Assembly: GCA_022575985.1 (NCBI GenBank)
Contig: JAKSXM010000231.1
Span: 4,838,501-4,902,500 of the forward strand
Length of the DNA: 64,000 bases
DNA from: Anagrus nilaparvatae
Lineage: Eukaryota; Arthropoda; Insecta; Hymenoptera; Mymaridae
Reading direction: 5' to 3'
In this document: positions 37,846 through 49,760 of the stretch, piece after piece
How the letters are laid out: every line of letters begins with the position of its first letter
Numbering within the stretch: the stretch's first letter is position 1
Notes under the pieces: model-generated
Told to the model about the DNA's origin: nothing
Databases searched by the model: none
What the model saw: the letters and a program-made list of their open reading frames with translations, nothing else
Made by a program: the position numbers and the translations under genes

Positions 37846-38801
37846 TATTTATATTTTCGATTTGATTCTTAGAAAACTTTTAAAATAAATAAAAATATCC
37901 TCGATGCTACGTATACGCAGAGTCGAGGGGAGGCGTCTGCTTTATCTTATCTTTATTTCGCTACTATTAAATGATCTTGCTTCATTATTTGACGGAGTCT
38001 TCACGCTATAACATTGAGATAATTTGATGCTTAGTAAAATTAATTGTAATTTTAATAATTTAATTAACCAAGTAATAACGAAATTTAGTTTATGATATTC
38101 TATGTTTTATTTTTGGTAACTGATCTTGAAAAAAATTATTTTCACTTTTGTTATTATTCAAGGATAACAAGTTTTATTTTCTGGATTACTTGTGTAATAA
38201 AACAATAAATATTACTACAGGATGGATTTCATGTTAGAAAAAGAAGATAATGTGCTATATAAAAAAACTTAAGACTGGATGTTACCGTTGGATATTCTGA
38301 TTCATTAATATACTGATTCAATGCAATAAATTTGAAAATTTTAAGTCGCTTTTACTTTATTTGGCTCTTAATCGCCATTTTCGTTTTCGAGAGGTTATTA
38401 TTTATAACCTTTCCAATAAGAGTTATGAATAAGCACGCAAATAATATTGTATTTTTTCTTTAAATTAGACATTTTTATTGAATTGGCGTAAAAATAAATA
38501 GAAGGTATAGTTTTTCTTTTCCGGGCCAAAAATATGTTTTTAGCGAGCGAAAGTTAAGTAATCCCTATAGATTTGAAATCAGCGATCTCAAAAAATAAAA
38601 GTATACTTTAAAAATAAAAGGAAAGAGGTTTTTAAGCAATCTTGCTATGATGGAGCTTTCGAGCTTTCAAGCTCCGTAGCAGTCTAAGTTGAGACTTTAG
38701 AGATTTGTGCCTATGGAGATTTTTTATTCAAAATAATAAAATCTACAACATATCCAAAATTCACGAAAATGTTGAATTGATAACGAATGAGCCACCCTTA
38801 A
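37846..38801. other. AT-rich spacer
   Basis: No gene, repeat array or RNA recognised. A short hairpin-forming text (GAGCTTTCGAGCTTTCAAGCTC near 38650) is present. Ends at the TTAA (38798-38801) that flanks the foldback element. Confidence 0.35.
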
Positions 38802-39521
38802 GGACGCTCTGTCCACCACTGGGTGTTTTTTGCGCAGCATATTTGTAACTAAAATACTTTAACCATATATTTATTTATAATAATTTTTTAATGAAAGAAT
38901 CAATGCTTTTCAGCATTTAGTACAAGAATATAAAAAAAAAAAATTAAAATTGTTATTTGATCAAACAAATACGACCTGTTAAATTTTTGAAATTTTTGGG
39001 TCATAAAAGCCTGAGTTCCCAGATCTGGGCTACTTGGATCAAAATTCTGCTTGGCTCATATTGAAGATCATTCAATTCTAGGGGGAGGTATCGTGGGAAA
39101 TTTTTCGCTAAACCTCTTCAGTAATGAGTTACAGCTATTTGTTTATAAATTTTAGAGCATTTTTAACTTTTTTTTTATAAACAAATAGCTGTAACTCATT
39201 ACTGAAGAGATTTAGCGAAAAATTTCCCACGATACCTCCACCTAGAATTGAATGATCTTCAATATGAGCCAAGCAGAATTTTGATCCAAGTAGCCCAGAT
39301 CTGGGAACTCAGGCTTTTATGACCCAAAAATTTCAAAAATTTAACAGGTCGTATTTGTTTAAACAAATAAACATTTTTAATTTTTTTTTTTATATTCTTG
39401 TACTAAATACTGAAAAGCATTGATTCTTTCATTAAAAAATTATTATAAATAAATATATGGTTAAAATATTTTAGTTACCAATATGCTGCGCAAAATACAC
39501 CCAGTGGTGGACAGAGCGTCG
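38802..39521. mobile_element. 720-bp foldback transposon with TTAA duplication
   Basis: A nearly perfect palindrome: left arm GGACGCTCTGTCCACCACTG... and right arm ...CAGTGGTGGACAGAGCGTCG, arms about 350 bp, centre near 39160 (TTTATAAACAAA/TTTGTTTATAAA). TTAA lies at both outer ends (38798-38801 and 39522-39525), the target site of piggyBac-type transposases. There is no ORF, so it is non-autonomous. High arm identity suggests recent gene conversion or mobility. Confidence 0.8.
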
Positions 39522-39525
39522 TTAA

Positions 39526-39838
39526 ATGAAATGATTCTCCAACTGTTAAAAGAATTTAAATTTTGACTTTTCATTTTAAATAAAACTATTATTATTATTA
39601 AATTTAAATAAAGAACGTGGGAAAACTTTGCTCTGATCCCAAAAAAAATTTCGAAATTCATAAAAATAAAAAATATGCAAAAACAAGATGGTGCACACCT
39701 AGTACTCTTAATGCAATCCGCAAAAATTAAATTTTAAACAAAAGTACCTGGCAGGGTAATTATTGAAAGAAATTTGATTTTATTTGAGGTTTTTTACAAA
39801 CTAATTTTATAATGAAATTAAAAAAAAAGAATATCTTG
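39526..39838. other. AT-rich spacer
   Basis: No feature recognised; the frame 39461-39661 runs from the foldback element into AT-rich DNA and is not supported. Confidence 0.3.
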
Positions 39839-40042
39839 TCATAAATTAATTCTTGTAAAAGTTTGTAGATTTACTAACTTAAGATAAGGTACATCATTAA
39901 TTAGAAGGCCTAAAATTTCCAGCTGGGAAAGAACTAAATTACCCACATGTCTTTGATTTCTTTTGAATTGTTTGAATTTTTCCAACAATTCCTCCTCTGC
40001 TTCATCTACTATTTTGTATCTGGAATCCATTTTAGGATTCAT
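39839..40042 (-). CDS. short unknown frame, possible exon
   Basis: 67 codons, MNPKMDSRYKIVDEAEEELL, with a helical charged stretch (EKFKQFKRNQRHVGNLVLSQ) and LLINDVPYLKLVNL. The composition looks protein-like rather than AT-driven. It lies about 680 bp downstream of the decayed gene at 40723-41552 on the same strand and could be a further exon of it, but no clear splice pair was identified. Confidence 0.3.
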   Translation of the reverse strand: MNPKMDSRYKIVDEAEEELLEKFKQFKRNQRHVGNLVLSQLEILGLLINDVPYLKLVNLQTFTRINL

Positions 40043-40722
40043 CCATATAATAGATTTAGAAATCTATTTAACACAAAAAATATAACGTTTTTATCAGAAT
40101 CATTAATAATTTTTAAACAATAAAACAGGTATACATCCAAAAGGGGTCAAACGGTTCAACTTTTATCTAAAAGAATTAAGTAACTTAATATTTTATTAAT
40201 ATAAATTTGAGAATTCTTAGACATTTGAAAAATTTTAAATAGTTAAAGATCCACTGTTTACTGCAAGGTTGAGTTATAATTATATAGATAGATATATTAC
40301 ATATTATTTTTAGCTGCAAATCGGCAAATACGCGGTGCATAAATGTACGCAAACGATGCGTACAATAAGTAAATCGTAAACTCGTTTCTGCGTATCTATT
40401 TGCCTACTATGCCTGCATATTTGCATTTGTAGGTCATTGTAGAACCTGTTAAAAATGGGCTGAAATGAGAAGAATTCATATACAATTTTTTCAGCTAATT
40501 AAATGTATTTAAAAAAATTTATATTCCTATTTTTTATTAAATTTTAATCGATTTTTTTACTAAAAAATTTAAAAGGAGTTCTAAATTAATTAACATACTA
40601 TATGTAGTATCTGAATTATAATATTTTATAATTTAATCAATTATCATTTTTTAATTAAATCAGAGTTGATTGGAAAATTCCATAATTTATATACCTTGAA
40701 TCAGATTCTAATATTGAAAAAT

Positions 40723-41552
40723 TTATTTATCACGATCTTGACGGCATTTTTTTTCAGGTTTAATCATTGGAATCATTTTTTCCCAATCATTAGTCACTTT
40801 TTTTAAATCTTTATAAACTATTATAAAATCTTTTGTCAGATTGTATGGTTCTTTCATTGTATTCAAATACTCTATTTGAATAACAGTTAAATGTTTTTTC
40901 GACTTAAATCGCCCAACCTTCATTATTGGGCTTTTTTATCTAATTTTGAATTCTTCTAGTTTTTTCTTTCCAATTTTAGCATCTAAAGCCATGTACATAA
41001 TATTTATAATCGAATTTAATGACGTGAAAATTTCTTCAATATCTTCTTTGCTTTTTGTAATGTTTTTTTCAAGGCGCTCAATTAAATTGGCCACAATTTT
41101 TTCTAACGGTGAACAAGATTGACTCGTATATGTATCTATTTTAAATATTAACGTTTGTTTTATTTTCTTTATTTTTTGAATTACATCTGAAGATATGCAG
41201 ATTGATATTCTCTTTTCTGTAAGAGCTTTTAAAAATTCTATTATTTTCAAATTTTGAAAAATTAAACCACCGTTTGGATCTTTTCTTTGATAAGACCCGG
41301 GTGAAAGCACAAGTTGATTTTCATAAAATGAGGCTGCAGCACAAACTAGTTGTGAATCAATTATCATTAATCTAGATAGAGATTGTAAGAACTGTTGCTC
41401 AGGTTCAAGAGAAGCATAAACAATCCTCTTTCCAGCACAACGTTCAATATTTTTTAAAAACAAAAAAAGTTGGCTTATGACCTTGATTTTCAGAAAATGC
41501 CACCCCTCCGGCCATGCAAAGTTGAGGTTTATTTATAGTAGACATAAAAATA
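40723..41552 (-). pseudogene. unknown protein gene with one frameshift and one stop
   Basis: Reading from 41552: MSTINKPQLCMAGGVAFSEN and QGHKPTF, then a one-base shift near 41465 into the main frame (LKNIERCAGKRIVYASLEPE, QFLQSLSRLMIIDSQLVCAA, SFYENQLVLSPGSY, then helices ending KLEEFKIR), an in-frame TAA at 40936-40938, and continuation in the same frame (KSPIMKVGRFKSKKHLTVIQ to KPEKKCRQDRDK). About 275 codons in all. Two conserved-looking cysteine/alanine stretches and predicted helices are visible, but I recognise no family. Without the two lesions it would be a complete single-exon gene, which suggests recent inactivation or sequencing errors. Confidence 0.5.
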
Positions 41553-42570
41553 AATTATTAAAAAAAAAAATTTTCTTAATACTTTTTATCTCTGGGTATA
41601 AACCTTCATCTCTTGAACTATCTGTTGTTATTGTAAATTATTGGATATAATTTGTAAGAGAAATTTCTCATTTATTTATATTTTAGAAACACGTGATTAT
41701 TTATTATCATATTAGAATTTGCTCCAGGGGATTTACTAGAATAAATATTGAATTTATTGAATTGTTTGTAATGTTAAATAATTATGCCCGCTTAACAATA
41801 ATTACATAAATCACTTTTTAAATTACCCAAAAAATATATTAATATTAGAAGAATTTAAAATACATGCGGTAACGTTATATGAATATATTTTAATTTATAA
41901 TTAAATAAATTTTACTTACGACAGTGATAGAAATAATTAAATTGATGTATTTATTTTAAATATGTCCAGTTAAAAAAAATTATTCTTTAGGTAAGTAGAT
42001 TAAATATTCTATATGCATCGTAAAAATTTATTTTTTTAACATATAGCTTCACCCTAAATATGAAACGATTTGTTATTATATGTAATTTCACCTTGCCAAA
42101 ATCTTTCAAAACAAGCTAACATTAGGTGTATTAGATAGGTTATACATATACTACTATTAAATATAATAAAATAATTTTATTATTTTGGTATTTGTATATT
42201 TTATATTTACAATATTGTTAAACATTTTTCAATTTTAACATTACAAATGCTTTCATTAAAATTTTTAAGGCGCCTATTTAAAATTTTTTTTTTTTTTTAC
42301 AATAGATAATTACTTTTAAAAAAGATCCTTTTAAAATTAAATTAATTATAAAAATAAGTATTATTAGTTGCCCTATATACCTTTTTCATACAAGATTTTT
42401 TCAATAAAATTATTATTTTCATTTATTTATAAATTGAAAATTTTTAAATTTACGTGTATTATTTTATTGAAAATTATTTCTTTGATTATTGTGCCTCGAT
42501 ATTCTCTTAGAGTACTCTTCTCCTATAAGCCTACTTTTTGCTGATAATTATTTTAAAATAGTATATTAAG
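41553..42570. other. AT-rich spacer
   Basis: No gene or structured repeat recognised; long AT tracts only. Confidence 0.35.
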
Positions 42571-42576
42571 TATCAA

Positions 42577-42780
42577 GGGCGTAAAATTTTTGGCACTAGC
42601 GTGAGCACTAGCACGAGTGCTCGGCGAAGCCAGGCACGAGTGATATGGATATGTGTTCACGCTAATGTCTAAAGTATTTCGCCCATGGTGCTTACACTAT
42701 CTTTTGCCTACCTAGGCGTAGAAAGAGTGCGAAAAATTCTTTACGCACGAGTTTTATGCCCGCGAGGGCATATACCTTAT
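42577..42780. repeat. GC-richer dispersed repeat, imperfect inverted ends
   Basis: GGGCGTAAAATTTTTGGCAC on the left and CCCGCGAGGGC after AAAATTCTTTACGC on the right form an imperfect inverted pair. The interior holds CACTAGCGTGAGCAC and CTAGCACGAG repeats. A partial inverse copy (TTAGACGCTAGTAAGAACAC) is near 59920. Probably a MITE family. Confidence 0.45.
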
Positions 42781-43447
42781 AATCAATTTTTTTATGAGAA
42801 AATTAATTCATGATTATAATAATTACAATAATGTAGAGTTACCCAAAGCAACAATAAAATGGGCATGTTTCAGCTAGAATCATAAAACTAGCATCTAATC
42901 AGAGATCTAATCTGTATAGAAACCGAGGATATTCGCTTTTAAAACGTAGACGTTTTTTGCTCAGAAATATGACATTTTTTCCCGAAAAAATATTCGTAAA
43001 TTCTGGTTATATATATGCAAATTCAATTAATATTTTGTTTTTATGATTCAAAATGGATTTGAGAAAAGTAAAAATAAAAATTTGTTAGAACTGAAAGTTT
43101 TAATACAATTGAGAGTGATTAAGGTAAAGCTAGCCGTGAAACAAAAAATCGACTAGCCGCGAAAAGTGGGGCTGCTAACCAAGTCAAGAAAATAAGTTAT
43201 TTTCACTTATTTATGATACAAATTGGTATTTGAGGGTATTTTGGATCGCCAAATTGATATTTGGTGTCAAAAAATCGAAAATAACATAACCTTCACCGGA
43301 AAAATCGGAAATTATCTATTTCTCTTAATTAAAAATCAAAATCAATAAAGTTTATTATTTTTCATAAAAAATCGGTATCAGGGAGTTTTTCAGGCCACTA
43401 AATCGTTATTTATTGTCAGAAAATTTAAAATAACATAATCTTCACTA
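42781..43447. other. AT-rich spacer with short repeats
   Basis: No gene. CTAGCCGTGAAACAAAAAAT and CTAGCCGCGAAAAGTGG (43130-43170) are a short direct repeat, and AAATTGGTATTTGAGG/AAATCGGTATCAGGGAG-like phrases recur at about 43218 and 43367. Confidence 0.3.
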
Positions 43448-44494
43448 GACCTGTGACGAGGTTACGAGGCAACCTCGTTTTCGGTGTACGAGGCGAGGCG
43501 AGAACGAGGCGATAACGAGGCGAGATCAAAATTTGAAATTCTCGCTTAGACGAGGCGAGACCGAGAATAAAATTTCCAAAATCTCGCATCGCCTCGCCTC
43601 GTTAAACCTCGTAATTCTTTTTTTACCCAATTTTTACCAAGACTAGATTGCCATACCCCTTGGAACAGCACCTTAGAAATGCTAAGAATTTTTAGGAAGT
43701 TAAAATTAAGATATTAAGAAATAAAAATTTTTATTTCTTTATATCTTAATGATTTATATATTATCGGCTATAGGACAACAATAATGAAACGCGTTAATTC
43801 TTGCTTCACGATATTTAATAGCAGGCAATAATGCCATAAAAAAAGCATTTACAACTTTCAATTATTAACAAAGATACAATTAAATTGTTTTATTATTTAT
43901 AATTTATAAAACCTAAATTAAATATCGATAAATAGAGAAAGATTCATGCATTTTTTAGTATTTCTATTTTTAAGCTATGTGACCATTTATGAACACCAAT
44001 TTCTTTTACTGCCAACTTAATTTGAAAATTTTTTTGGATTATGAAAATAAGGGTGATTAAGATGTGGTCTTAAATTCTGTTATAGTCTGTTACTTTTTTC
44101 TTGTAAGTATTCAAAAACTGACCGAGGAAAAGAACTAAAGAAGGAAAGTGTTAAATTCTTTTTCTCTGTGCTCTATTATTTTATTATTCTTGTGCTTGAA
44201 AAAAAATTTCTAAAAGATGATATTTATAAATGTTTTAAAAATATTGAATTATCACTTCATCATAAATGTGCTTTAAATGTGTATAATATACTTTTAATAT
44301 GCATTATTCATGCAATTTTATAATTTTTTGAAGCCTTGATTAAAATTTTTTAATTTTATATTATTCAAGATTGTACCTCGCTTAGAAACGAGGAATTCTC
44401 GGCCGAGAACGAGGCGAGGCGAGATTAAACCTTTCTCGTTCTCGTTCTCGGTAAAATTTGTGATTCTCGCCTCGCCTCGCTCTCGTCACAGGTC
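43448..44494. mobile_element. 1047-bp DNA transposon with GAGGCGAG subterminal repeats
   Basis: Terminal inverted repeat GACCTGTGACGAG/CTCGTCACAGGTC with TA on both sides (43446-43447 and 44495-44496). Both subterminal regions (43460-43620 and 44395-44490) hold many copies of CGAGGCGAG or its inverse in both orientations, in sharp contrast to the AT-rich middle. No transposase ORF, so non-autonomous. The TA duplication suggests Tc1/mariner-type mobilisation. Subterminal repeats usually bind transposase. Confidence 0.7.
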
Positions 44495-46067
44495 TATTTA
44501 AATTCAACTTTTTTCGTGAAATTCTCTAAAAAAAATTTAAATTTGAAGTGGCTTTTAGATAATTTGAAGTAGGATAAATTTAGTGAATAAATTTAATAAA
44601 TTTATTTATTAATATAAATTTAATCCCCACTAAAATTTTTTTAGAGAATTTAATGAAAAAAGTTTAATTTAAAGTAACTGGTCATTCTGGCGGCCTTGTA
44701 GTATTTTTAAACTAGATTCAGAACACATCTTATCCATCACCAACAATTATGAGACGATCCAATTTTTACTATAAGGCTGCTAGAATGACCAGACACTTGA
44801 AATTTAAATTTTTTTTAGAGAATTTCACGAAAAACGTTGAATTTAAAGTGGCTGATCATTCTGGCGGCTTTTAGTAAAAAATCAAGTGTTGCATAATACG
44901 TGTTTTCCATCTAGTTAGAAATTACTACAAAATGTCTAAAAAATTTTCTTTAAGCTTCCGGTTTCCAAAAATTCTTTACTTGTCTCATTATCTTGAGTCG
45001 TTTTTAAGATATGGTTCTTTAAAGTTAACATTAAAAATGAGCTTTTTTAAAAAATCATAACATTGAGACCCCGACTTCAAATTATCATATCTGATTAACA
45101 AATGACTAAAAAAGATAGAGTAAAGAATTTTTGGAAATTTGAAGCTTGTGGGAATATTTTGAGACAAATAAAACCCTTTTTTGTCAAAAATTACGAATTT
45201 GGCATCAATTTAAAAATTGGTCATTTTTAATTTCCAAAAATGGAAATTTGATTAATTGGCTACATTGATAAGAAAATTAGTGATAAAAAATTGCGGGTTA
45301 CGGCGTTTGAAAGGGGATACTTACACCAAAAAAATGAGGCCAACCAGAAGTATTTTGGTTAACTTGTGAGGTTTAAGCGTTTCATTAAAAATTTCCAAAA
45401 AACCCTATTTTATATTTTACGCATAGATACGCATTTTCTTGGAAACGCGTGAATTAATGGACTGAAAATCTTTGAAAAATATCAAGTTTATGTATAGAAA
45501 GCATAAAAAAGTCATTTGAGTACAAATATAATTAAAAAATACTATAAGGCGCTTAAAAAATGTGATTTTAACGTTAAAATTTGATTTAAAAAAGCCATTA
45601 TTATGCTTCTGACGCTTTTTAAAGGGCATATAACCACCCAGCGACATTTACCACATCAAAGTATATAGTATTTAGACCAATTCTGTCCAGGTTTGAGCCT
45701 GATAAAAGTTGTTGAATTTGGGCAGTTCAAAATCTCCCGCTCTAAGCCGAAAAAAGCAGTTTGGGCAAAATTTCAAAAAACTGACCTCAAATTCGGATTC
45801 AGCGGGAAATTTTACATTTTTTTAATTACTGGGTACTATTTTTTTTAATCATCTAGTCGATTTAAAAAAAAAAAAAAAATTTTTGAAAAAACCGGAGAAA
45901 TCTAAAAAGCTTCTTTTGGGTATAACTCGGGTTCCTGAGCGCCTAGAGGGCTGAAAATTTCACAGGACACATATTTTGTATACATAAAAAAATGGTGAAA
46001 AAATCAGCCCGATCGGGAGACCTGACCTGGTAAGGCCATGACACGGTATCCAGAATGACTCATCCCT
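44495..46067. repeat. foldback family F1 copy and related repeats
   Basis: No gene. 44640-44880 has three variants of a phrase built on 'TTTAATTTAAAGTGGCTGGTCATTCTGGCGGC', in both orientations. 44930-45240 is the second F1 foldback: TTTCCAAAAATTCTTTACTT pairs with AAGAATTTTTGGAAATTTGA, with a CTGACTTCAAATTATCATAT phrase like that at 17170. The remainder to 46067 is spacer, with an A tract at 45870. Confidence 0.45.
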
Positions 46068-47767
46068 CATCGAAAAAACACTCAAGAAAACACCAAAAAA
46101 AAATGCCGAAATTAGCACCGAAAAATTTCGGCGTAATTTCGGAATCCGAATAAAAACACCAAAAAAAAACCAAAAATAACACTTAAATAAAAATACTAAA
46201 ATTTAGGTGTAAAAGATCTGTAAAAGAAGTGGGGGTGCTATCGAAATCGTAGAAGGGATAGAGTTTATTAAGAGTAAAAAGGGATATAAAATTTTATCTG
46301 CTTAATATTTTTTATTATATTTTATCATATCAATGATATTTAACACCTTATAACAGTTTCTTTAAATTTTTATATTAATATGTCTAACTAAATTTGCCTC
46401 AACGGTGCAACGAATTAAAATTTTGAGAAATAAATTTTTATCAAAATAATATTTTTAATTATCAGTAATTTTTTTTAATACCTTACATCATAAAAAAAAG
46501 TTAATAAAAAAATTTTTTCTTAATTGGTTCTTGGGCGCCGTGGTACTTTAAAGTTTAAGAAAAATTTTTATAAATAATAATTTTTTTTTTTTAATATTAT
46601 GAAGTTATTTGTCATTTGCAGCTGCTTAAACGAAGAAAAAAAATCCGTTTTCGGTAACCGAATTTTTCCGGTTGCGGCAGCCACAATTTTCCCGTTACCC
46701 GCAACCGGATTTTTTTGAATAGTATTTAACAATTAAAAATATATTTTATTTCAATAACAAATTCTATTTTTTGTCTAACAAATGTGGGAATTAGTGGAAT
46801 GTTAAAATAATTGCACGATAATTTTTAATGTACGAAAATAAAAAAACAAATATTTATTAAAAACTGCACATGACTACTATACAAAACTGTACTCTTTATA
46901 CATAAAAAGTAATAATGCAACTCTATTTTAAAATAAAGACTTTTATACAGAAGAATACATCTCAAATTTACTATAGACAAAAAGGAACTGACTCGACTCT
47001 CAAAGACACACAAATTTATATAATTTTATTATTTTTCTAGATAATTCGACATCTGGTTCTTTCTAATTAGTTTCTATTAGTTTTTTCTACAAAAATCTAA
47101 GTCTTGAAAGCTCTACATAAAAAAGACATAAAATACTATTTTTTCTAGAACTTCCGGACACATGCATTAAAAACGTTAAGCGATATGAAATAAAAAGAAA
47201 CATTCTCGAAAAATTAAAATCTAGAAAATTCTTATCCCACACAAATTTTTCATTACTTAGAAGATATGCAACAATAGCTCAATTCTGGAATATTCCGCTG
47301 ACCCGTGCCACGTGCCAAAAAACTTGTAACTTAATATTAATTTTATATAATTTAATTAAAAACTATCAAAATTCATTTAAACACTTTACAAATTTTATAA
47401 ATGTTATAAACAAATTTTATTATTATAAATAAACTAAAACGTTTTTCACTTTTTGCCCCGAACTCTAAGCTAAATACATCCAATGTTTCTTGCTGCGAAT
47501 TTGGTTTCAATTAATATCAAAATTCTGGTGTAAGCACCGAAAAATTTATCAAACACCAAACAATTCAGTGTAAAAACTAATAATTCAATCTAACACCGAT
47601 TGTTTCAGTGTTTTTATAAAATTTTTGGTGTAAATGCTGAATTTTTGGGTATTCATACTAGAATCTTAGTGTAAACACCTAAAAGTTTCTAATAAACACT
47701 AAAAATTTGGTATTAACGCCCAGTTTTAGGTTTCAACACCAAAATCTAAGGTGCTTTTTTGACGAGG
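46068..47767. mobile_element. 1.7-kb element with inverted ends, no ORF
   Basis: Ends ATCCCTCATCGAAAAAACAC and GTGCTTTTTTGACGAGGGAT are imperfect inverted repeats of ~20 bp. Just inside both ends, phrases with 'AACACC' and 'GGTGTT/TTTGGTGT' repeat many times (46100-46200 and 47540-47750). The interior is AT-rich with no transposase. Non-autonomous DNA transposon; superfamily not assigned because no clear target duplication was seen. Confidence 0.6.
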
Positions 47768-48345
47768 GATATACTAATTCCAATTTTGGGATCCATTAGT
47801 ACATTATAATTAAGAAAATACATAACTTATTTAAATTCTACAGTTTATCCAAGAAAAAAATTAGTCAAGAAAAAAAATAGTTTAGTCGATAAAAAGATTT
47901 TTTTTGTCATAATTTATAATTTAACATGTTAAAGGCTGTTTCTGATTATTATAATTTTTAAACTACGTCCAAAATTTATTTGGACGTATCAACAACTTTA
48001 TAATTTTTTAACAAAAAAATAAATGTTTGTTAATTAAATTAATTTTTTTCGTGTACAAATGAATATAGCTGATTAAATAAAAAATAAAATCTATTCATTA
48101 GAGCAAAAATACACGTGGTTCAGCTGGAATCCTCAGCTGTTTTTTTAAAAGACGTCTTCTCATCTCCAACACAACCGCAGGTAAATGTAAATAACTTCAA
48201 AGCTGAGAAAACTGCTCTTATGGTCGTTTTTAATAAAACTAATCAAAAAATAGTTTTAAAATATTCATGGCATGAAAAAATTCAACACTGAATCGTTCCA
48301 AAAATTTGTTGTTTACAGAAAGTTTTTAAAAGGAAGGATAAAAAA
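47768..48345. other. AT-rich spacer
   Basis: No gene recognised. Confidence 0.3.
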
Positions 48346-48445
48346 AAGTTGACAAAGATAAGTTGAACAGAAAAAAATGAACAAAAAAAGTTGAACATAA
48401 AAATTGTTGACCAAAAAAAGTAAAACAACATTTTTTGACAAAAAA
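48346..48445. repeat. left arm of a long inverted repeat (GTTGAAC-rich)
   Basis: Text built from AAAAAGTTGAACA, AAAAAATGAACA and GTTGAACATAAAAATTGTT. Its inverse (AACAATTTTTATGTTC, GTTCAACTTTTT) fills about 51140-51400. The arms, about 2.7 kb apart, enclose the 155-bp satellite and the inserted LINE. Confidence 0.5.
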
Positions 48446-48539
48446 AAAAAACGCTGCCAAGTGATTGGCACTATGGTTCCTCATCAACAATAGCAAAATA
48501 TTTATAATGGTCTATTTTATCTAATAAAAATGATGTTTT

Positions 48540-49717
48540 ATTAATTTTTTTATATGAAAAATATTCACAAAAAAAATTTGAAAAATTACGTATCAGATGG
48601 AAAAAATCCTTTAAAAACGATAATTCTAGATATTAGTACTTTCATAGAAATAAATTAAGTACTAAGTCCAAAAAGAAAAAAAATTATTGTTTTTTTAATT
48701 TTTTTATACAAAAAATTTTGAAAAAAAAAATTTCAAAAAAATTACATATCAGATAGAGAAATCCTTTAAAACCATAATTCTGGATATTAGTACTTTCATA
48801 GAAATAAATTAAGTACTACGTCCAAAAAGAAAAAAAATTATTGTGTTTTTTTAATCTTTTTATACAAAAAATTTTGAAAAAAAAAATTTCGAAAAATTAC
48901 ATATCAAATGGAGAAATCCTTTAAAAACGATGATTCTGGATATTAGAACTTTCCTAGAAATAAATTAGGTATTGAAAGTATTTTTTTCCTGTTGATATGC
49001 TTTCCGTCTGAATGAAGTCTAAGCATTTTCTTTTAATATAATCCCTCGTATTTTGAGCATAATCATTATATGGTATTTTCGAAGATACGTATTGCTGTCT
49101 AGTCCCTTGTTTAGCCAACTCGTCTGCAATATCGTTTCCTTGAATGCCAATATGTGATGGAATCCAGATAAGTTTAATAATTTTCCCATGTATATTATAT
49201 TTTATAAAAAATCAAATAAACCTTGGTTTCACAATAAAAAATTATCAAGAGAATTCATAGTCACTGTTAATAGATGCAGATCAAACCATTATAGCTTAAA
49301 TTATTCTTTACATAAAATAAAAGTTGTTGGAAATCCTGCTTGTGAATGTGGATATGAAAACCAAGATATAAATCATATAATATGGCAATGCAATAAATTT
49401 GATCAAGAGAGAAAGAATTTAATTAAAAAACTAAGAAAACGAAAGCAATACCTTCCTATAGACATCAACACATTATTAGTGGAGCCTGATGTCAACAATC
49501 TACTTATAATATTTCAATTTCTCAAAAATTGTAAAATCTTACTGTAAATAAAAAAAAAAAAAAAAAAAATCAATTCTTGTATTAAAAATGTATTATATTA
49601 AAATTAAAACACTGTAATATTAAAAATGTATTATACTAATATTAAAGCACTGTAATATTAATGTACAAATAATGTATGCATAATAATCTTTCATTAATAA
49701 AGATTCAAAATGCTTAA

Positions 49718-49760
<43 letters not shown>

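Noticed and set aside
43448..44494. GAGGCGAG repeats as a CRISPR-like array
   Set aside because: Unit spacing is irregular, both orientations occur, spacers are absent and the DNA is eukaryotic.
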